Positions 45,616 through 54,758 of a stretch of DNA of 64,000 bases are shown in pieces. Every line of letters starts with the position of its first letter. Positions within the stretch are counted from its first letter, which is position 1. Origin of the DNA: Vibrio scophthalmi LMG 19158. Its GTDB lineage: Bacteria; Pseudomonadota; Gammaproteobacteria; Enterobacterales; Vibrionaceae. The notes under the pieces were generated by a model, which did no database searches, was not told the origin of the DNA, and saw only the letters and a list, made by a program, of their open reading frames with translations. The stretch is taken from the NCBI RefSeq assembly GCF_000222585.1, contig NZ_AFWE01000112.1, positions 1-64,000 of the forward strand, read 5' to 3'. Made by a program: the position numbers and the translations under genes.

Positions 45616-45775
45616 TACCTTTCCTATTTACACCAAATAAATTCAAACTGCAGTTTAACACTTGCCGAGAAGCGAGTGTACTGTGAATGCGTTTCTAGAG
45701 GGGCGAAAGTCGCGTGGAAAGGTGATGAGTTGATGAGTCAGTCAAAAGCGCCCGACTCATCGGCAATAAGGTAGA

Positions 45776-46039
45776 TTAACGGCCTGCTTGTTGGTGATGC
45801 TGAGTGAGCTGTTTGAATAGCATATCTTTGAGCTCGACGCGCTGTAGTTTCAATGTTTGCATATTTTGGTCATCGATCGGGCTGCCTGAGATTTCTAATT
45901 GACGAATATCGTAGTCTAATACGTGATATTGCTGCAGGTCGGCTTTGAATGTGGGGTTGTCGTGGTTGAGTTGGACGATGTCCATTTTAAGCTCAGGAAA
46001 ATCTAAGATAAAAGCATGGTTTTCATTTAGCATCGGCAT
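45776..46039 (-). CDS. DUF465 (YdcH-like) family protein
   Basis: 87-residue helical hairpin protein of the YdcH/DUF465 family: ENHAFILDFPELKMDIVQLN, then FKADLQQYHVLDYDIRQLE and a final helix KLQRVELKDMLFKQL. The open frame runs 42 codons further upstream but the extra part is not protein-like; AAAAGAGA precedes the ATG at 46039, which gives the normal family length. Function unknown. Confidence 0.75.
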   Translation of the reverse strand: MPMLNENHAFILDFPELKMDIVQLNHDNPTFKADLQQYHVLDYDIRQLEISGSPIDDQNMQTLKLQRVELKDMLFKQLTQHHQQAGR

Positions 46040-46257
46040 TCTCTTTTCTGTCTGATTTCCCTTGAGTATAGAAGTAATCACAGCAGAGAACTGTGGCATA
46101 AAACCCAAAGTGTTGAACTGTTTAATGAAGTTACTTGGAGCTGATAAGGTGATTATCTCTCCCACACACGCGGCTCTTTTATGCCTCCCGCTTGATCTAT
46201 GACTTGATACTAGCCACGCTTAGTTATCTATTTGTCATTAGAGGGGGCGTGCTTATC

Positions 46258-46758
46258 ATGAAAGAACATTACGTAACGCTATTGCGTGAAAATCGATTCT
46301 TAACGGCTTTGGTCTCCGCTATTGGTGCCACACTCTGTATTTGGACACTCGCTGCAGTTGATAGCCGCATTGATACGCCCTACGTTTTAATTGCTCCTTT
46401 TGGTGCAACGATGGTGCTGATATTTGGGGTACATCGAAGCCCCCTCGCTCAACCGAAAAATGTCATCTTCGGTCACCTTATAACGGCATTTGTGGGCCTG
46501 ATGTTTATCAACTTTTTGCCAGTTAATTCCCTGACGCTGGGGCTCGCGGTTGGCGTTGGTTTGTTCTTAATGTTGCTTTGCAATGTTACTCATCCCCCTG
46601 CAGGCGGAAACCCACTTCTCATTATGCTCACAGGCCATACAAGCTGGACATTTCTATTGCACCCAATTCTTATTGGGACGGTAGCGATTGTCGCACTAGC
46701 AATGCTTTACCATCGGTTTATCCCAGGGCATATCTATCCGTTTTCAGAAAAGGATTGA
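46258..46758 (+). CDS. HPP family membrane protein
   Basis: 166-residue integral membrane protein with four or five helices. The family name motif is present as THPPAGGNPLL (about 119-129), preceded by APFGATMVLIFG (about 49-60) and SPLAQPKNVIFGH (about 63-75), all hallmark blocks. HPP proteins are reported as nitrite or anion transporters in plants; the bacterial role is unsettled. I use ATG at 46258, with GAGGGGG about 10 bases upstream. This short form lacks the CBS domains often fused to HPP. A hairpin with CAGCCACTAA arms (46784-46815) follows. Confidence 0.85.
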   Translation: MKEHYVTLLRENRFLTALVSAIGATLCIWTLAAVDSRIDTPYVLIAPFGATMVLIFGVHRSPLAQPKNVIFGHLITAFVGLMFINFLPVNSLTLGLAVGVGLFLMLLCNVTHPPAGGNPLLIMLTGHTSWTFLLHPILIGTVAIVALAMLYHRFIPGHIYPFSEKD

Positions 46759-46783
46759 GCTTGATTGACGTTACTGGCTTTTT

Positions 46784-46815
46784 CAGCCACTAAAACACAT
46801 TGCTGTTAGTGGCTG
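46784..46815. terminator. Hairpin between HPP gene and the MORN operon
   Basis: CAGCCACTAA, 12-base loop, TTAGTGGCTG between convergent transcription units. T residues flank it weakly, so termination is plausible but not strong. Confidence 0.45.
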
Positions 46816-46849
46816 GTATTGAGTTTCACTAAGTGGAGGGGGTGAAAAA

Positions 46850-47845
46850 TTATGGAATGTCGAACTGAACCACTCGTCCCTGCTGATATTCAAACGTTGT
46901 TTTCACGCCGTTTTTAGTCCAGAGCAGTTCTTCGCCATCTAATATGCCGTGATTAAAATGGCTGACTGATTGCGGCTGACCATCTTCATACCATGTTTCT
47001 TGTTTGCCTTGTTTTAAACCTGCTTGATATTCAGTACTGTGCATTAGGTTGCCGTTCTTATACCAATACTGCTCTTTACCTTGTTTTACGCCATCTTGAT
47101 AGGTGATGACACTTTGTGGCTGACCATTGTCGTACCAATACCGTTCTTCGCCTTGTAGCTTTCCTTTTACATAGAAAGCATCGACAGCCATCGTGCCATT
47201 TTCGTACCAAACTTGGTAGGCGCCATCGTATTGACCATTGTTAAATCCAGCACGCTGCTGTTTGTGGCCGTTATCGTAATACCACCAATGTTCACCTTGT
47301 TGTTTATCGTGGTTAAAATCGCCGCGGTAAGTGAGCTCTTGGCTATCGCTCCAGCTCTGCATTAAGCCATGACGCATACCTTGCTTCATGTTCATCTCTG
47401 CTTGTTTATTACCGAAGGTATCCCAAAAAGTTGATAAACCTTCCTCTTTGCCATTAACGTAAAAACGTTCCCAAGCTTTGCTATTTTTTACGTTCGGATA
47501 AAAAGAAACGGCGCGACCATCGAGTATATCGTTGCTAAACGTGCGCAATATTTGCAGGCTTCCATCGTAGGCCCAATATTTCGCTTGCCCATTTTTTTGG
47601 CCATTAAGGTAGGAGACTTCACTGAGTTTTTGCTTACTCAACTCGCTACTGTCTTTATCGTAATAATATTGAATGTCGGTGCCAGAATAAGGCGTAGATG
47701 ACCCAACTTCGTGTGCTAATAGGGGAGTGCCTTTAAATTCCAGTTGAGCACTGTAGGCACTTAAAGGAAGAAGGCATCCGGCTAATAGAATTCGAGTCGC
47801 CCATTGAGGCAATTTGGCGGATTGAAAGATCGGTTGTGTTGTCAT
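46850..47845 (-). CDS. Exported MORN-repeat protein (third gene of Sel1/MORN operon)
   Basis: 331-residue secreted or periplasmic protein. A signal-type segment (RILLAGCLLPLSAYSA) has a Cys that could be a lipobox, though the surrounding residues are not ideal. After a unique region of about 50 residues come roughly nine MORN_2-type repeats, each of the form G-x-x-x-G-x-x-x-x-W-Y-x-N-G, for example GKLQGEERYWYDNGQ and GVKQGKEQYWYKNGN. Databases often label such proteins YwqK-family antitoxins, which says little. Its ATG is two bases after the stop of the upstream MORN gene. Role unknown; likely a beta-sheet ligand- or surface-binding scaffold. Confidence 0.8.
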   Translation of the reverse strand: MTTQPIFQSAKLPQWATRILLAGCLLPLSAYSAQLEFKGTPLLAHEVGSSTPYSGTDIQYYYDKDSSELSKQKLSEVSYLNGQKNGQAKYWAYDGSLQILRTFSNDILDGRAVSFYPNVKNSKAWERFYVNGKEEGLSTFWDTFGNKQAEMNMKQGMRHGLMQSWSDSQELTYRGDFNHDKQQGEHWWYYDNGHKQQRAGFNNGQYDGAYQVWYENGTMAVDAFYVKGKLQGEERYWYDNGQPQSVITYQDGVKQGKEQYWYKNGNLMHSTEYQAGLKQGKQETWYEDGQPQSVSHFNHGILDGEELLWTKNGVKTTFEYQQGRVVQFDIP

Positions 47846-47847
47846 TA

Positions 47848-49197
47848 TTAATTACCCATCTCTTGTTCTGATTCTGAATATAGCGTGCCATCGTCAAGCC
47901 AGGTGCGGCGATTCCCCACTTGCTCGCCATTTTTATAAGAAGTAGCAAGCTTTAACTGGCCATTGCTATACCACTGTTTTTCCTCTCCATGTTGAACAAA
48001 ACCGTAATCATCACTGCTCATACGAAACGTGACGTTACTTTTGATTTGGCCATTCTTGTACCACTGATTTTCAATGAAAAGGTCGTCTTTATCGCCCTGA
48101 ATCACTTGATATTTTTGTTGCCCATTGTCATACCATTCATTTTGAAATGGCGTTTGGCTACCCAGCTCGAAGTCGGTTCGGCTCGCGATCTTGCCGTTGC
48201 TAAACCATTGTAATTGCCAGCCATCAAAGCGGCGTTCAACTTGATAGCTTTCAGCAGTACGTTGATTGGTATTAGGCTGTATATCAATTTGTTTGCCGGT
48301 TTCGGTGGCGTAGAAACGATTCAAGTTCCCCTGCGGACTAAAGAGGTGGAATAAACCATAGGTGATTCCATCTCGATAACTGCGTTCAGCGATCAGCGTG
48401 CCGTCCTTAAACTCTTGGGCCATCCCTCGACGTTCGTCATTGTGATAGAAACCGCGTAGATCGAGTATTGATTCATTGTTGTCATTTAACAGATAAACAA
48501 GACTTAGACCTTCAAGGTCGCCCGTCGTCTCAAAATATTCTTGTTTGAGCGTGCCATTGGGAAAGTACTTACGTGTTAATCCTTGCTCTTCACGATTGAG
48601 GTATTTTTCCTCGGTTTCCAAGTAAGGTTTTTTGTTTTCTACTCGATAGCTAATGAACTCACCACTTCGGTTACCATTAACGTAACGTGTTTTCATCGCG
48701 GTTGCGCCATTTTCCCATCGAAGGCTCTCGCCACTCTGTCGCCCAAATTGATAGTCAGTACGATAACTTGGTTGGTAGCTCGGGTTGCCATCGGCATCTT
48801 TATTTCTGGAATTCAGTGTCCAAGTTTGCGTTGTGCCGTGCTCTTCACCATTAAGCCAGTGGTGTTGTTCTTTTAGGCGCCCATCTTCAAACCAGAGGTA
48901 ACTCGGGCCATGTTTTTTACCGTTTAGGAAGTATTCTTCGCGTTCTAGTTGCCCGTTTTCAAACCAGAAATAACGCGCGCCGTGTAAATGCCCATTTACA
49001 TAGTGAGCTTCAGCATCTTTGTTGCCATTGTCAAAATGGGCGGTCGCTATCCCGCTATAAGGTTGATTGGTCGCCTTAACGAGAGCAATGGATTCTCTTC
49101 CTTGTCGTTTAAATTTCAGGTCAGAAAAAGGAACGGCATAGGCCGTTACAGAAGAGATTAAACTCGTTAAAAGAATAAGCTGAGATAAGGGTCTCAT
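47848..49197 (-). CDS. Exported MORN-repeat protein (second gene of Sel1/MORN operon)
   Basis: 449 residues with a cleavable signal peptide (LSQLILLTSLISSVTAYA). It is built almost wholly of about fourteen MORN_2-type repeats, regular at the start (GHLHGARYFWFENGQ, GKKHGPSYLWFEDGR) and at the end (HGEEKQWYSNGQLK) but degenerate in the middle. It overlaps the Sel1 gene stop by four bases (ATGA) and is followed after two bases by the second MORN gene, so the three are one translationally coupled unit. The two MORN proteins are related but clearly different in length and repeat order. Role unknown. Confidence 0.8.
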   Translation of the reverse strand: MRPLSQLILLTSLISSVTAYAVPFSDLKFKRQGRESIALVKATNQPYSGIATAHFDNGNKDAEAHYVNGHLHGARYFWFENGQLEREEYFLNGKKHGPSYLWFEDGRLKEQHHWLNGEEHGTTQTWTLNSRNKDADGNPSYQPSYRTDYQFGRQSGESLRWENGATAMKTRYVNGNRSGEFISYRVENKKPYLETEEKYLNREEQGLTRKYFPNGTLKQEYFETTGDLEGLSLVYLLNDNNESILDLRGFYHNDERRGMAQEFKDGTLIAERSYRDGITYGLFHLFSPQGNLNRFYATETGKQIDIQPNTNQRTAESYQVERRFDGWQLQWFSNGKIASRTDFELGSQTPFQNEWYDNGQQKYQVIQGDKDDLFIENQWYKNGQIKSNVTFRMSSDDYGFVQHGEEKQWYSNGQLKLATSYKNGEQVGNRRTWLDDGTLYSESEQEMGN

Positions 49198-50450
49198 AAC
49201 ATGCTTCCTTGATTACATACATTAGGGCTACGTTGACAAATAGTCGCCTTCAGCCCTAGATCGGAGTCGTGATTTTCTATCATCAATTGAACCCAAGGGT
49301 AGGCTTCTGCATCGAGTTCTTGTGGGGCACGAACGTAAGTTGCCACGAGTAAATGCAGCGCTTTTGGTTCAAGTTTCGCTATCGGTTTAAAGTACTCACG
49401 TGCTTTTTGTTGATCTTTTTCGACCAGTAGGCCTGCACTGTACATGTAGCCCAAATTTTGCGCGGCGCACGTTGCTTGTTTTGCGTGCGCTTTTTCTAAT
49501 AGCGCCAAACCTTTCGCACCATTTTCTGCATTCTCTTTACGCGCTCGTATCAAGTTAATGCCGACATAACACATAGCTTCTGCGCTACCTTGCTTAACCC
49601 CGAGCGCCATGGCTTTGTCTGCTTTCGCCCAGCGCTCGTCGCCCTCGGTGTGTTGAACGTAATACTCACCTAATAAGTAGCTCGCCTCACCATCGCCCAT
49701 TTTGGATGCCTGTTTGAGCAACTTAGCGGCGTCATCATAATTTTTGGTATTCAGTAGATTTTGGGCCTTAGCCACTAAGCGCTGAGATTGACTCAGTGAG
49801 GTAAGATCTTGTTCTGGTGCTGTCTCGGGGCAATGATTCATGACTCGCGTAATCATTTCAGCAAAGCCATACATTGGGAGGCGGCTTTCAAAATCAAGGG
49901 TATCAGGCCTTAGTTGATACTCAGCCTCGATGTTTACTCGAACGGTTTTTGCCTGTTTTAGCGCGGTGATAAACGAGGCGGTTGGCTGGAAAAATAGCTG
50001 GCGGTAGCCGATGTCAGGCGAGTAAAGGTGTTTGTTTTCGGCAATCTCTGGCTGGTAGAAATAACGAGACCCGTTATCGAGCGTGAATAAAAACTTTGCG
50101 TCGATATCAAAGAAGTCATAAAAATCCATCGCAGAATCAGTGACGCCCATCTTGATTTTATTGTTATCACAAAAGGCGTAAAAACCGTCAGCAACCCACC
50201 AATCAAACTCGGGTTCACCACGATAAGTCGCACCTTGGATTTGTTGTTTACCATCATCAACTTCTGTCACGTTTGAGGCGAAATAGACAGGGCTATCAGG
50301 TATATAACCATGAGTCACCACGCCATTCAATTCGACAGCAGTACGTTTTTCATCAACCGTATTGAAAGATCTCTCCAGTGGTTTGGCTGTCGTGGTGTAA
50401 GAGCTAAAAATAGCCATTAAAGATAATAAAAAGAGAGGTTTGGTTTTCAA
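49194..50450 (-). CDS. Exported Sel1-repeat protein (first gene of Sel1/MORN operon)
   Basis: 418 residues. Signal peptide KPLFLLSLMAIFSSYTTTA, then a unique N-terminal domain of about 200 residues with Trp/Tyr-rich stretches, and from about residue 215 a helical array of Sel1-type repeats (DDAAKLLKQASKMGDGEASY, LGEYYVQ, KGLALLEKAHA, AAQNLGYMYSAGLLVEKDQQ). The start is TTG at 50450, because GGAG is six bases before it and a signal peptide begins there; the longer frame from 50462 has no ribosome site. It heads the three-gene operon. Sel1 proteins usually act as adaptors. Confidence 0.78.
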   Translation of the reverse strand: MKTKPLFLLSLMAIFSSYTTTAKPLERSFNTVDEKRTAVELNGVVTHGYIPDSPVYFASNVTEVDDGKQQIQGATYRGEPEFDWWVADGFYAFCDNNKIKMGVTDSAMDFYDFFDIDAKFLFTLDNGSRYFYQPEIAENKHLYSPDIGYRQLFFQPTASFITALKQAKTVRVNIEAEYQLRPDTLDFESRLPMYGFAEMITRVMNHCPETAPEQDLTSLSQSQRLVAKAQNLLNTKNYDDAAKLLKQASKMGDGEASYLLGEYYVQHTEGDERWAKADKAMALGVKQGSAEAMCYVGINLIRARKENAENGAKGLALLEKAHAKQATCAAQNLGYMYSAGLLVEKDQQKAREYFKPIAKLEPKALHLLVATYVRAPQELDAEAYPWVQLMIENHDSDLGLKATICQRSPNVCNQGSML

Positions 50451-50983
50451 ATGAAGCTCCAATAAAAAGGGAGACTATGCTTAATGGCAATTGATAAAGA
50501 TTACTTGCCTAAGTTCAAACTCAGACTAAGAGAGTTGTCTCTCCGCTGAACATTGAGAATACGAGCTGTTACGTCAGGCGTATTGCTTAGTTCAATTTAT
50601 GACCGCGCTATAGTAGCAAGGCTATCTTATTGAATCGATGATAAATTCTCAAAACAGCTGAAGAGTGATCGCACCTATCGATCTTTATCACAAATCCCGG
50701 TCATCACGATAAAAACATTTAATCGCGCAAACGTTTGCGCAACTCAATTATTGAGTTAGAATCAGCCGCACATCAAAAATGGTGATGCCGATAACACTCT
50801 TCTCTTCATTTGCATCCCATCGATTCAGTTTTTTGAAACGCTAAACTCAGAAATATAAAAACCAGAAATACGAACTCACGGTTTGCGTCGCTCATTAGCG
50901 TATGCAGGCTTTGTACAACCTAAATTTGCCGTTGATAACTTCGTTAATTGAAAAGTTGCCAATCGCTAAGTACTCAAGTTGCT
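50451..50983. other. Divergent regulatory region Sel1/MORN operon / purine operon
   Basis: 533 bases. It holds the purine-operon promoter with its PurR box, and a predicted leader of about 215 bases before the permease gene. No purine-riboswitch core was recognised in that leader. The promoter of the Sel1 operon must lie in 50451-50720 but was not pinned down. Confidence 0.5.
50725..50762 (+). promoter_or_regulatory. Purine operon promoter with PurR box and a second palindrome
   Basis: GCGCAAACGTTTGCGC (50725-50740) is a perfect 16-bp palindrome and matches the PurR operator consensus. Its end supplies the -35 TTGCGC (50735-50740). After 16 bases comes the -10 TAGAAT (50757-50762). The spacer is filled by a second palindrome, AACTCAAT-T-ATTGAGTT (50741-50757). 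Confidence 0.75.
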
Positions 50984-52315
50984 ATGAATACTCACCAAGC
51001 TAATCACTCAACCACTAACATTGATGAAAAAATCTCGATCCCACGTTCGCTTTCTTTAGGTGCCCAGCACGTATTGGCGATGGATTTGTATATTGTGCCG
51101 ATTATTCTCGCGAGTTTGCTATCGTTAACCGTTGCAGATACGTCCTCTTTGATTCAGATGACGTTTGTCGTGGCAGGCCTTGCGACCATTATTCAATCAC
51201 GCTGTTTATTGAAGTTACCAGTGATGCAAGGGCCGTCATATATTCCAATCGGAGCGGTTGCCGCAATTGGTAAAACGATGGGAATGGGTGCGGTGTATGG
51301 CGCATTGATTCCGGTGGCGATTTTCGTTGCTCTATTGGGTAAGCCACTGAATATATTTAGCAAACTTGTACGCAAGTTTGTCCCGCCGATTGTTGGCGGT
51401 ACGGTGATTATCGTGGTGGGGATTTCACTTCTACCGGTTGCTTTTAATGGTATTTACACCGGTGAAACGGCCAGCCAAAACATCGTCATTGCTTTAGTCA
51501 GCATCGTTTCACTGTGCAGTTTTATTTTACTCGGTTGTATGCATAAGCGTTTGCATTGGCTGCGTTTAACATCGGTACTTGGCGCGATCATTTTGGGCAC
51601 GATTGCCGCGACCTTCTATGGAATGAGTGATTTCTCATCAGTATCAACCGCCGCGTGGGTACAACTGCCAAGCCTGCTGCCATTTGGTGAATTGACCTTT
51701 GATCCTGTTGCGATCATGACCATGCTATTCATCTCAATGATTGTTCTGGTTGAGACAACCGGTACGTGGTGCGCGGTCAGTGCTGTAACCGGTGTCGAGC
51801 TTGAAGATGAGCGCCTTAACCGCGGTGCAACAGGCGAAGCTGCTGGTCATTTCCTTTGCTCGCTGCTTGGTGGCAGCCCAGTGACGGGGTACTCAACTAA
51901 TGCGGGTATTATTGCCGTAACCGGCGTTGCTTCACGTCGCGCGATTATCGCCGGTGGTTTTATCCTGCTTCTACTTGGCTTAATGCCAAAACTAACCAGC
52001 TTAATCGCATCGATTCCTCATGCGGTTATCTCAGGCATTTTCTCTGTGATCTGTGTGGTGATTGCGATGAATGGCTTCCGTGTTATCCAACATATTCAAT
52101 TATCTGAGCGTAATATGCTGGTGGTAGGCTTACCGATTATGCTGTCACTGGGGGCGGTTTTAATGCCACGTGAACTGGTTTATGCCTTGCCAGAGTTAGT
52201 GGGCTACCTCGTTAATTCTGGTATCGCAATTGGCGCCTTAGCGGCGGTTATTCTTAACTTTATTCTTCCTCAAGATCGCGTTTCAGATGAAACACCTGTT
52301 GAGAGTGAGGCATAA
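50984..52315 (+). CDS. Purine (xanthine/uric acid/guanine-type) permease of the NCS2 family
   Basis: 443-residue proton symporter with about 14 helices. Family marks: LGAQHVLAMD in the first helix region with the Gln-His pair, QGPSYIPIGAVAAIG (about 84-98) and the NCS2 signature GGSPVTGYSTNAGIIAVTGV (about 304-323) with the substrate-contact Gln/Glu region ETTGTWCAVSAV (about 261). It lies 2 bases upstream of guanine deaminase and behind a PurR box, so it imports a purine base such as guanine, xanthine or hypoxanthine. The start at 50984 has only a poor ribosome site; a TTG at 50948 would add 12 residues. Confidence 0.9.
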   Translation: MNTHQANHSTTNIDEKISIPRSLSLGAQHVLAMDLYIVPIILASLLSLTVADTSSLIQMTFVVAGLATIIQSRCLLKLPVMQGPSYIPIGAVAAIGKTMGMGAVYGALIPVAIFVALLGKPLNIFSKLVRKFVPPIVGGTVIIVVGISLLPVAFNGIYTGETASQNIVIALVSIVSLCSFILLGCMHKRLHWLRLTSVLGAIILGTIAATFYGMSDFSSVSTAAWVQLPSLLPFGELTFDPVAIMTMLFISMIVLVETTGTWCAVSAVTGVELEDERLNRGATGEAAGHFLCSLLGGSPVTGYSTNAGIIAVTGVASRRAIIAGGFILLLLGLMPKLTSLIASIPHAVISGIFSVICVVIAMNGFRVIQHIQLSERNMLVVGLPIMLSLGAVLMPRELVYALPELVGYLVNSGIAIGALAAVILNFILPQDRVSDETPVESEA

Positions 52316-52317
52316 CA

Positions 52318-53697
52318 ATGACTAGCCCAATCTATAATACTCATCATGTCCAGTTTGCGATCGTCGGCGACACCTTTCATGCGCCGATTAAAGGTGAATT
52401 TGAATTCATCCGTGATTACTTAATTCTGGTTAACCTTGATGGTGATATTGATGCCACCTTTACTCCGGAGCATCCTTCGTATCAAGCATTGCTGACGGTA
52501 TTAGCAGAGCAAGGAAAACTGCAAACCTTACGCCAAGGTCAGTACTTGATGCCGGGTTTGGTGGATTTGCATTGTCACGCCCCGCAATGGCCGCAAGCCG
52601 GTAAAGGTTTGGACTTGCCTCTCTATGACTGGCTGCAAAACTACACCTTCCCATTGGAAAATCGCTATCAAGATGTCGAGTTCGCGCAAGCGATCTATCA
52701 AGATGTGACGAAAACGCTGCTGGCAAACGGCACAACCAGTGCCGTTTATTTTGCGTCGATTCATCGCGAATCTACCGAGCTGTTGGCGAAAACCTGTTTA
52801 GATCTTGGTCAACGTGCTTATGTGGGTAAGATCAACATGGATAACGTTGAACAATGCCCAGATTTCTATCGAGAAAATGATATAGCTCAAGCGTTTGCCG
52901 AAACTGAAGCGTTCGTTAGCAATGTTTTTGCGTTACAAGGCAACGATAGTGGGTTGGTTAGCCCAGTGATCACGCCGCGTTTTGTGCCAAGCTGCACACC
53001 TGAAATGCTCAATAAGCTCGGCTCCTTAGTACAGAAATACGATCTGCACATGCAAACTCATTGCTCTGAAAGCGATTGGGCACGCGATTATGCTTTGCAG
53101 CATTATGGTAAGAGCGATGTGCAGATCTACGCGGATGCTGGCTTGTTAAATAACAAATCAGTGTTGGCACACTCTATCTTTTTAACTGAGCACGATGTTG
53201 AGCTGATTAAGCAGTTCAACGCGGGGATTGCCCACTGCCCACTCTCCAATATGTTCTTTGCTAATGCGGCAATGCAAACCCGAGAGCTGCTGGATAGCGG
53301 AGTTCAAATTGGTTTGGGTAGTGATATTGCAGGTGCGCCATCGCCTTCTATATTCCGCGCCGCTTTTGATGCGGTTGCTCACTCGCGAGTGCGTGAAGAA
53401 GGTGTGGACGTGACGGTGGCCTCTGGTGAGCGCGGTACGGCTAACGCCCGCATCAGCTTTGTTGAAGCGTTTTGGATGGCAACTGCAGGTGGTGCTCAAG
53501 TGCTCGATGCTAGAACGGGCGTGTTATGTGCCAAGCATCATTTTGATGCCCTTGTGCTTGAAGCAAGCCCTTTGATTGGCAACTTACGCATTTGGCCTGA
53601 GTTTGATACGCCACGGGACATCTTAGAAAAAATGGTCTGCTTAGCGCAAAAAGAAAATATCCAACAAGTTTGGGTACAAGGTAAGCAAGTCATTTAG
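52318..53697 (+). CDS. guaD: Guanine deaminase
   Basis: 459-residue zinc amidohydrolase that converts guanine to xanthine and ammonia. HxH pair His85/His87 in PGLVDLHCHAPQW, a feature of GuaD where PQ follows; later metal and active-site residues are in MQTHCSESDWA (about 244), AHSIFLT (about 283), with GIAHCPLSN before the Asp in GSDIAGAPSPS (about 342). The start is two bases after the permease stop, so they are one PurR-controlled unit that salvages imported guanine. A strong terminator follows. Confidence 0.93.
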   Translation: MTSPIYNTHHVQFAIVGDTFHAPIKGEFEFIRDYLILVNLDGDIDATFTPEHPSYQALLTVLAEQGKLQTLRQGQYLMPGLVDLHCHAPQWPQAGKGLDLPLYDWLQNYTFPLENRYQDVEFAQAIYQDVTKTLLANGTTSAVYFASIHRESTELLAKTCLDLGQRAYVGKINMDNVEQCPDFYRENDIAQAFAETEAFVSNVFALQGNDSGLVSPVITPRFVPSCTPEMLNKLGSLVQKYDLHMQTHCSESDWARDYALQHYGKSDVQIYADAGLLNNKSVLAHSIFLTEHDVELIKQFNAGIAHCPLSNMFFANAAMQTRELLDSGVQIGLGSDIAGAPSPSIFRAAFDAVAHSRVREEGVDVTVASGERGTANARISFVEAFWMATAGGAQVLDARTGVLCAKHHFDALVLEASPLIGNLRIWPEFDTPRDILEKMVCLAQKENIQQVWVQGKQVI

Positions 53698-53723
53698 CCA
53701 CGAGTGCTAACGATTGAAAGCAA

Positions 53724-53756
53724 AAAAGAGACAAGCGATGGCTTGTCTCTTTTTTC
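53724..53756 (+). terminator. Terminator of the purine operon
   Basis: AGAGACAAGC, loop GATG, GCTTGTCTCT with A-run before and T-run after. The stem is nearly the same as that of the terminator at 59991. Confidence 0.88.
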
Positions 53757-53822
53757 GCTGAACGTACTTTGTGGCAGTAATTATTTGTTTAATACGTTTG
53801 TGAGTCACTCACGAGTGGTTGC

Positions 53823-54662
53823 TTACGACTCATGGATATCAAGATATTCCTGCACCATCAATGGATGTGCTAAAGCGCCGGTAATGAGGACAATATCGAC
53901 GGAGGGAAGGGGCGGCATATTGTCGATAATTTGCAAATTATCGGTGACGCTTATTTTGCCCATTGCTCCGATGGCGATGCCGTCGTGAATGATGGCGCGT
54001 AAAGCTGAAGCGGTATTACAGCATGCGATCAATTGGTAAGAGAGGGCATTTTTACTTAAGCCATCTATCGCGGCGGAATGATATTTACAATCTGTTTGAA
54101 ATAGCGCTAATGGAATAGTTTGGGACTTATCGAGCTCGAAATGATGATTGGCGACCCATACGCCTTGGTCATGAGCAAGCCAATAGCCTTCTTCGCTGTT
54201 GGCTGAACGCGTGACGATCGCCGCATCCAGTTTCCCTTCATCTAACCAAGTTCGAAGCGTAACGCTTGGCTGGCTAAATACATGGATAGAGCAAGTGGGT
54301 TCGGCCTTTTGCAGTGCTTTGATTACTTTGGGTAGGATCTTGTCATTATAATCTTCAGGGCAACCGAGCCTAAAAGGGCGCTTATCTTCATAGCGTTTTA
54401 CTTGCTTTATCGCTTTATTGTGCAGTGTGACTAATTGTTCTGCATGAGTTCGTAAAGACAAACCTGCTTCACTCAATACAAGATTGCGGCCTTCTTTTTC
54501 AAATAAATCGACACTTAATTCCTCTTCGAGTTTTTTCATTTGAGCACTAAAAGCTGATTGGGTGCGATTGATTTGTTTGGCGGCGCGGGTAAAGCTGCCC
54601 GTTTCAACGAATGCGAGAAAGCTTTTCAGTGCATCAATATCCATATTGAGTATGTTATCCAT
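53823..54662 (-). CDS. LysR family transcriptional regulator
   Basis: 279 residues. Winged helix ALKSFLAFVETGSFTRAAKQ and TQSAFSAQMKKLEEELSVDL (about 11-52), then a substrate-binding domain starting near KRPFRLGCPEDYND (about 92). The PEDY start of the effector domain is characteristic of the branch annotated as LrhA-like or PecT-like regulators. The ATG at 54662 is used; ATG at 54644 is an alternative, as neither has a strong ribosome site. It is divergent from a GST gene, which may be its target. Confidence 0.88.
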   Translation of the reverse strand: MDNILNMDIDALKSFLAFVETGSFTRAAKQINRTQSAFSAQMKKLEEELSVDLFEKEGRNLVLSEAGLSLRTHAEQLVTLHNKAIKQVKRYEDKRPFRLGCPEDYNDKILPKVIKALQKAEPTCSIHVFSQPSVTLRTWLDEGKLDAAIVTRSANSEEGYWLAHDQGVWVANHHFELDKSQTIPLALFQTDCKYHSAAIDGLSKNALSYQLIACCNTASALRAIIHDGIAIGAMGKISVTDNLQIIDNMPPLPSVDIVLITGALAHPLMVQEYLDIHES

Positions 54663-54758
54663 CGTTTTTATTTATGTCTCCTATCAAAACTATCCGTTAG
54701 TGTGAAATAAGACAATCCCATAAGCTAAAAACTGCGGAGACAAATGCAGGAGGCATTG

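Noticed and set aside
50769-50983. Purine riboswitch in the long leader of the purine permease
   Set aside because: The conserved core bases and paired loops of the purine riboswitch could not be found; only length and context suggested it.
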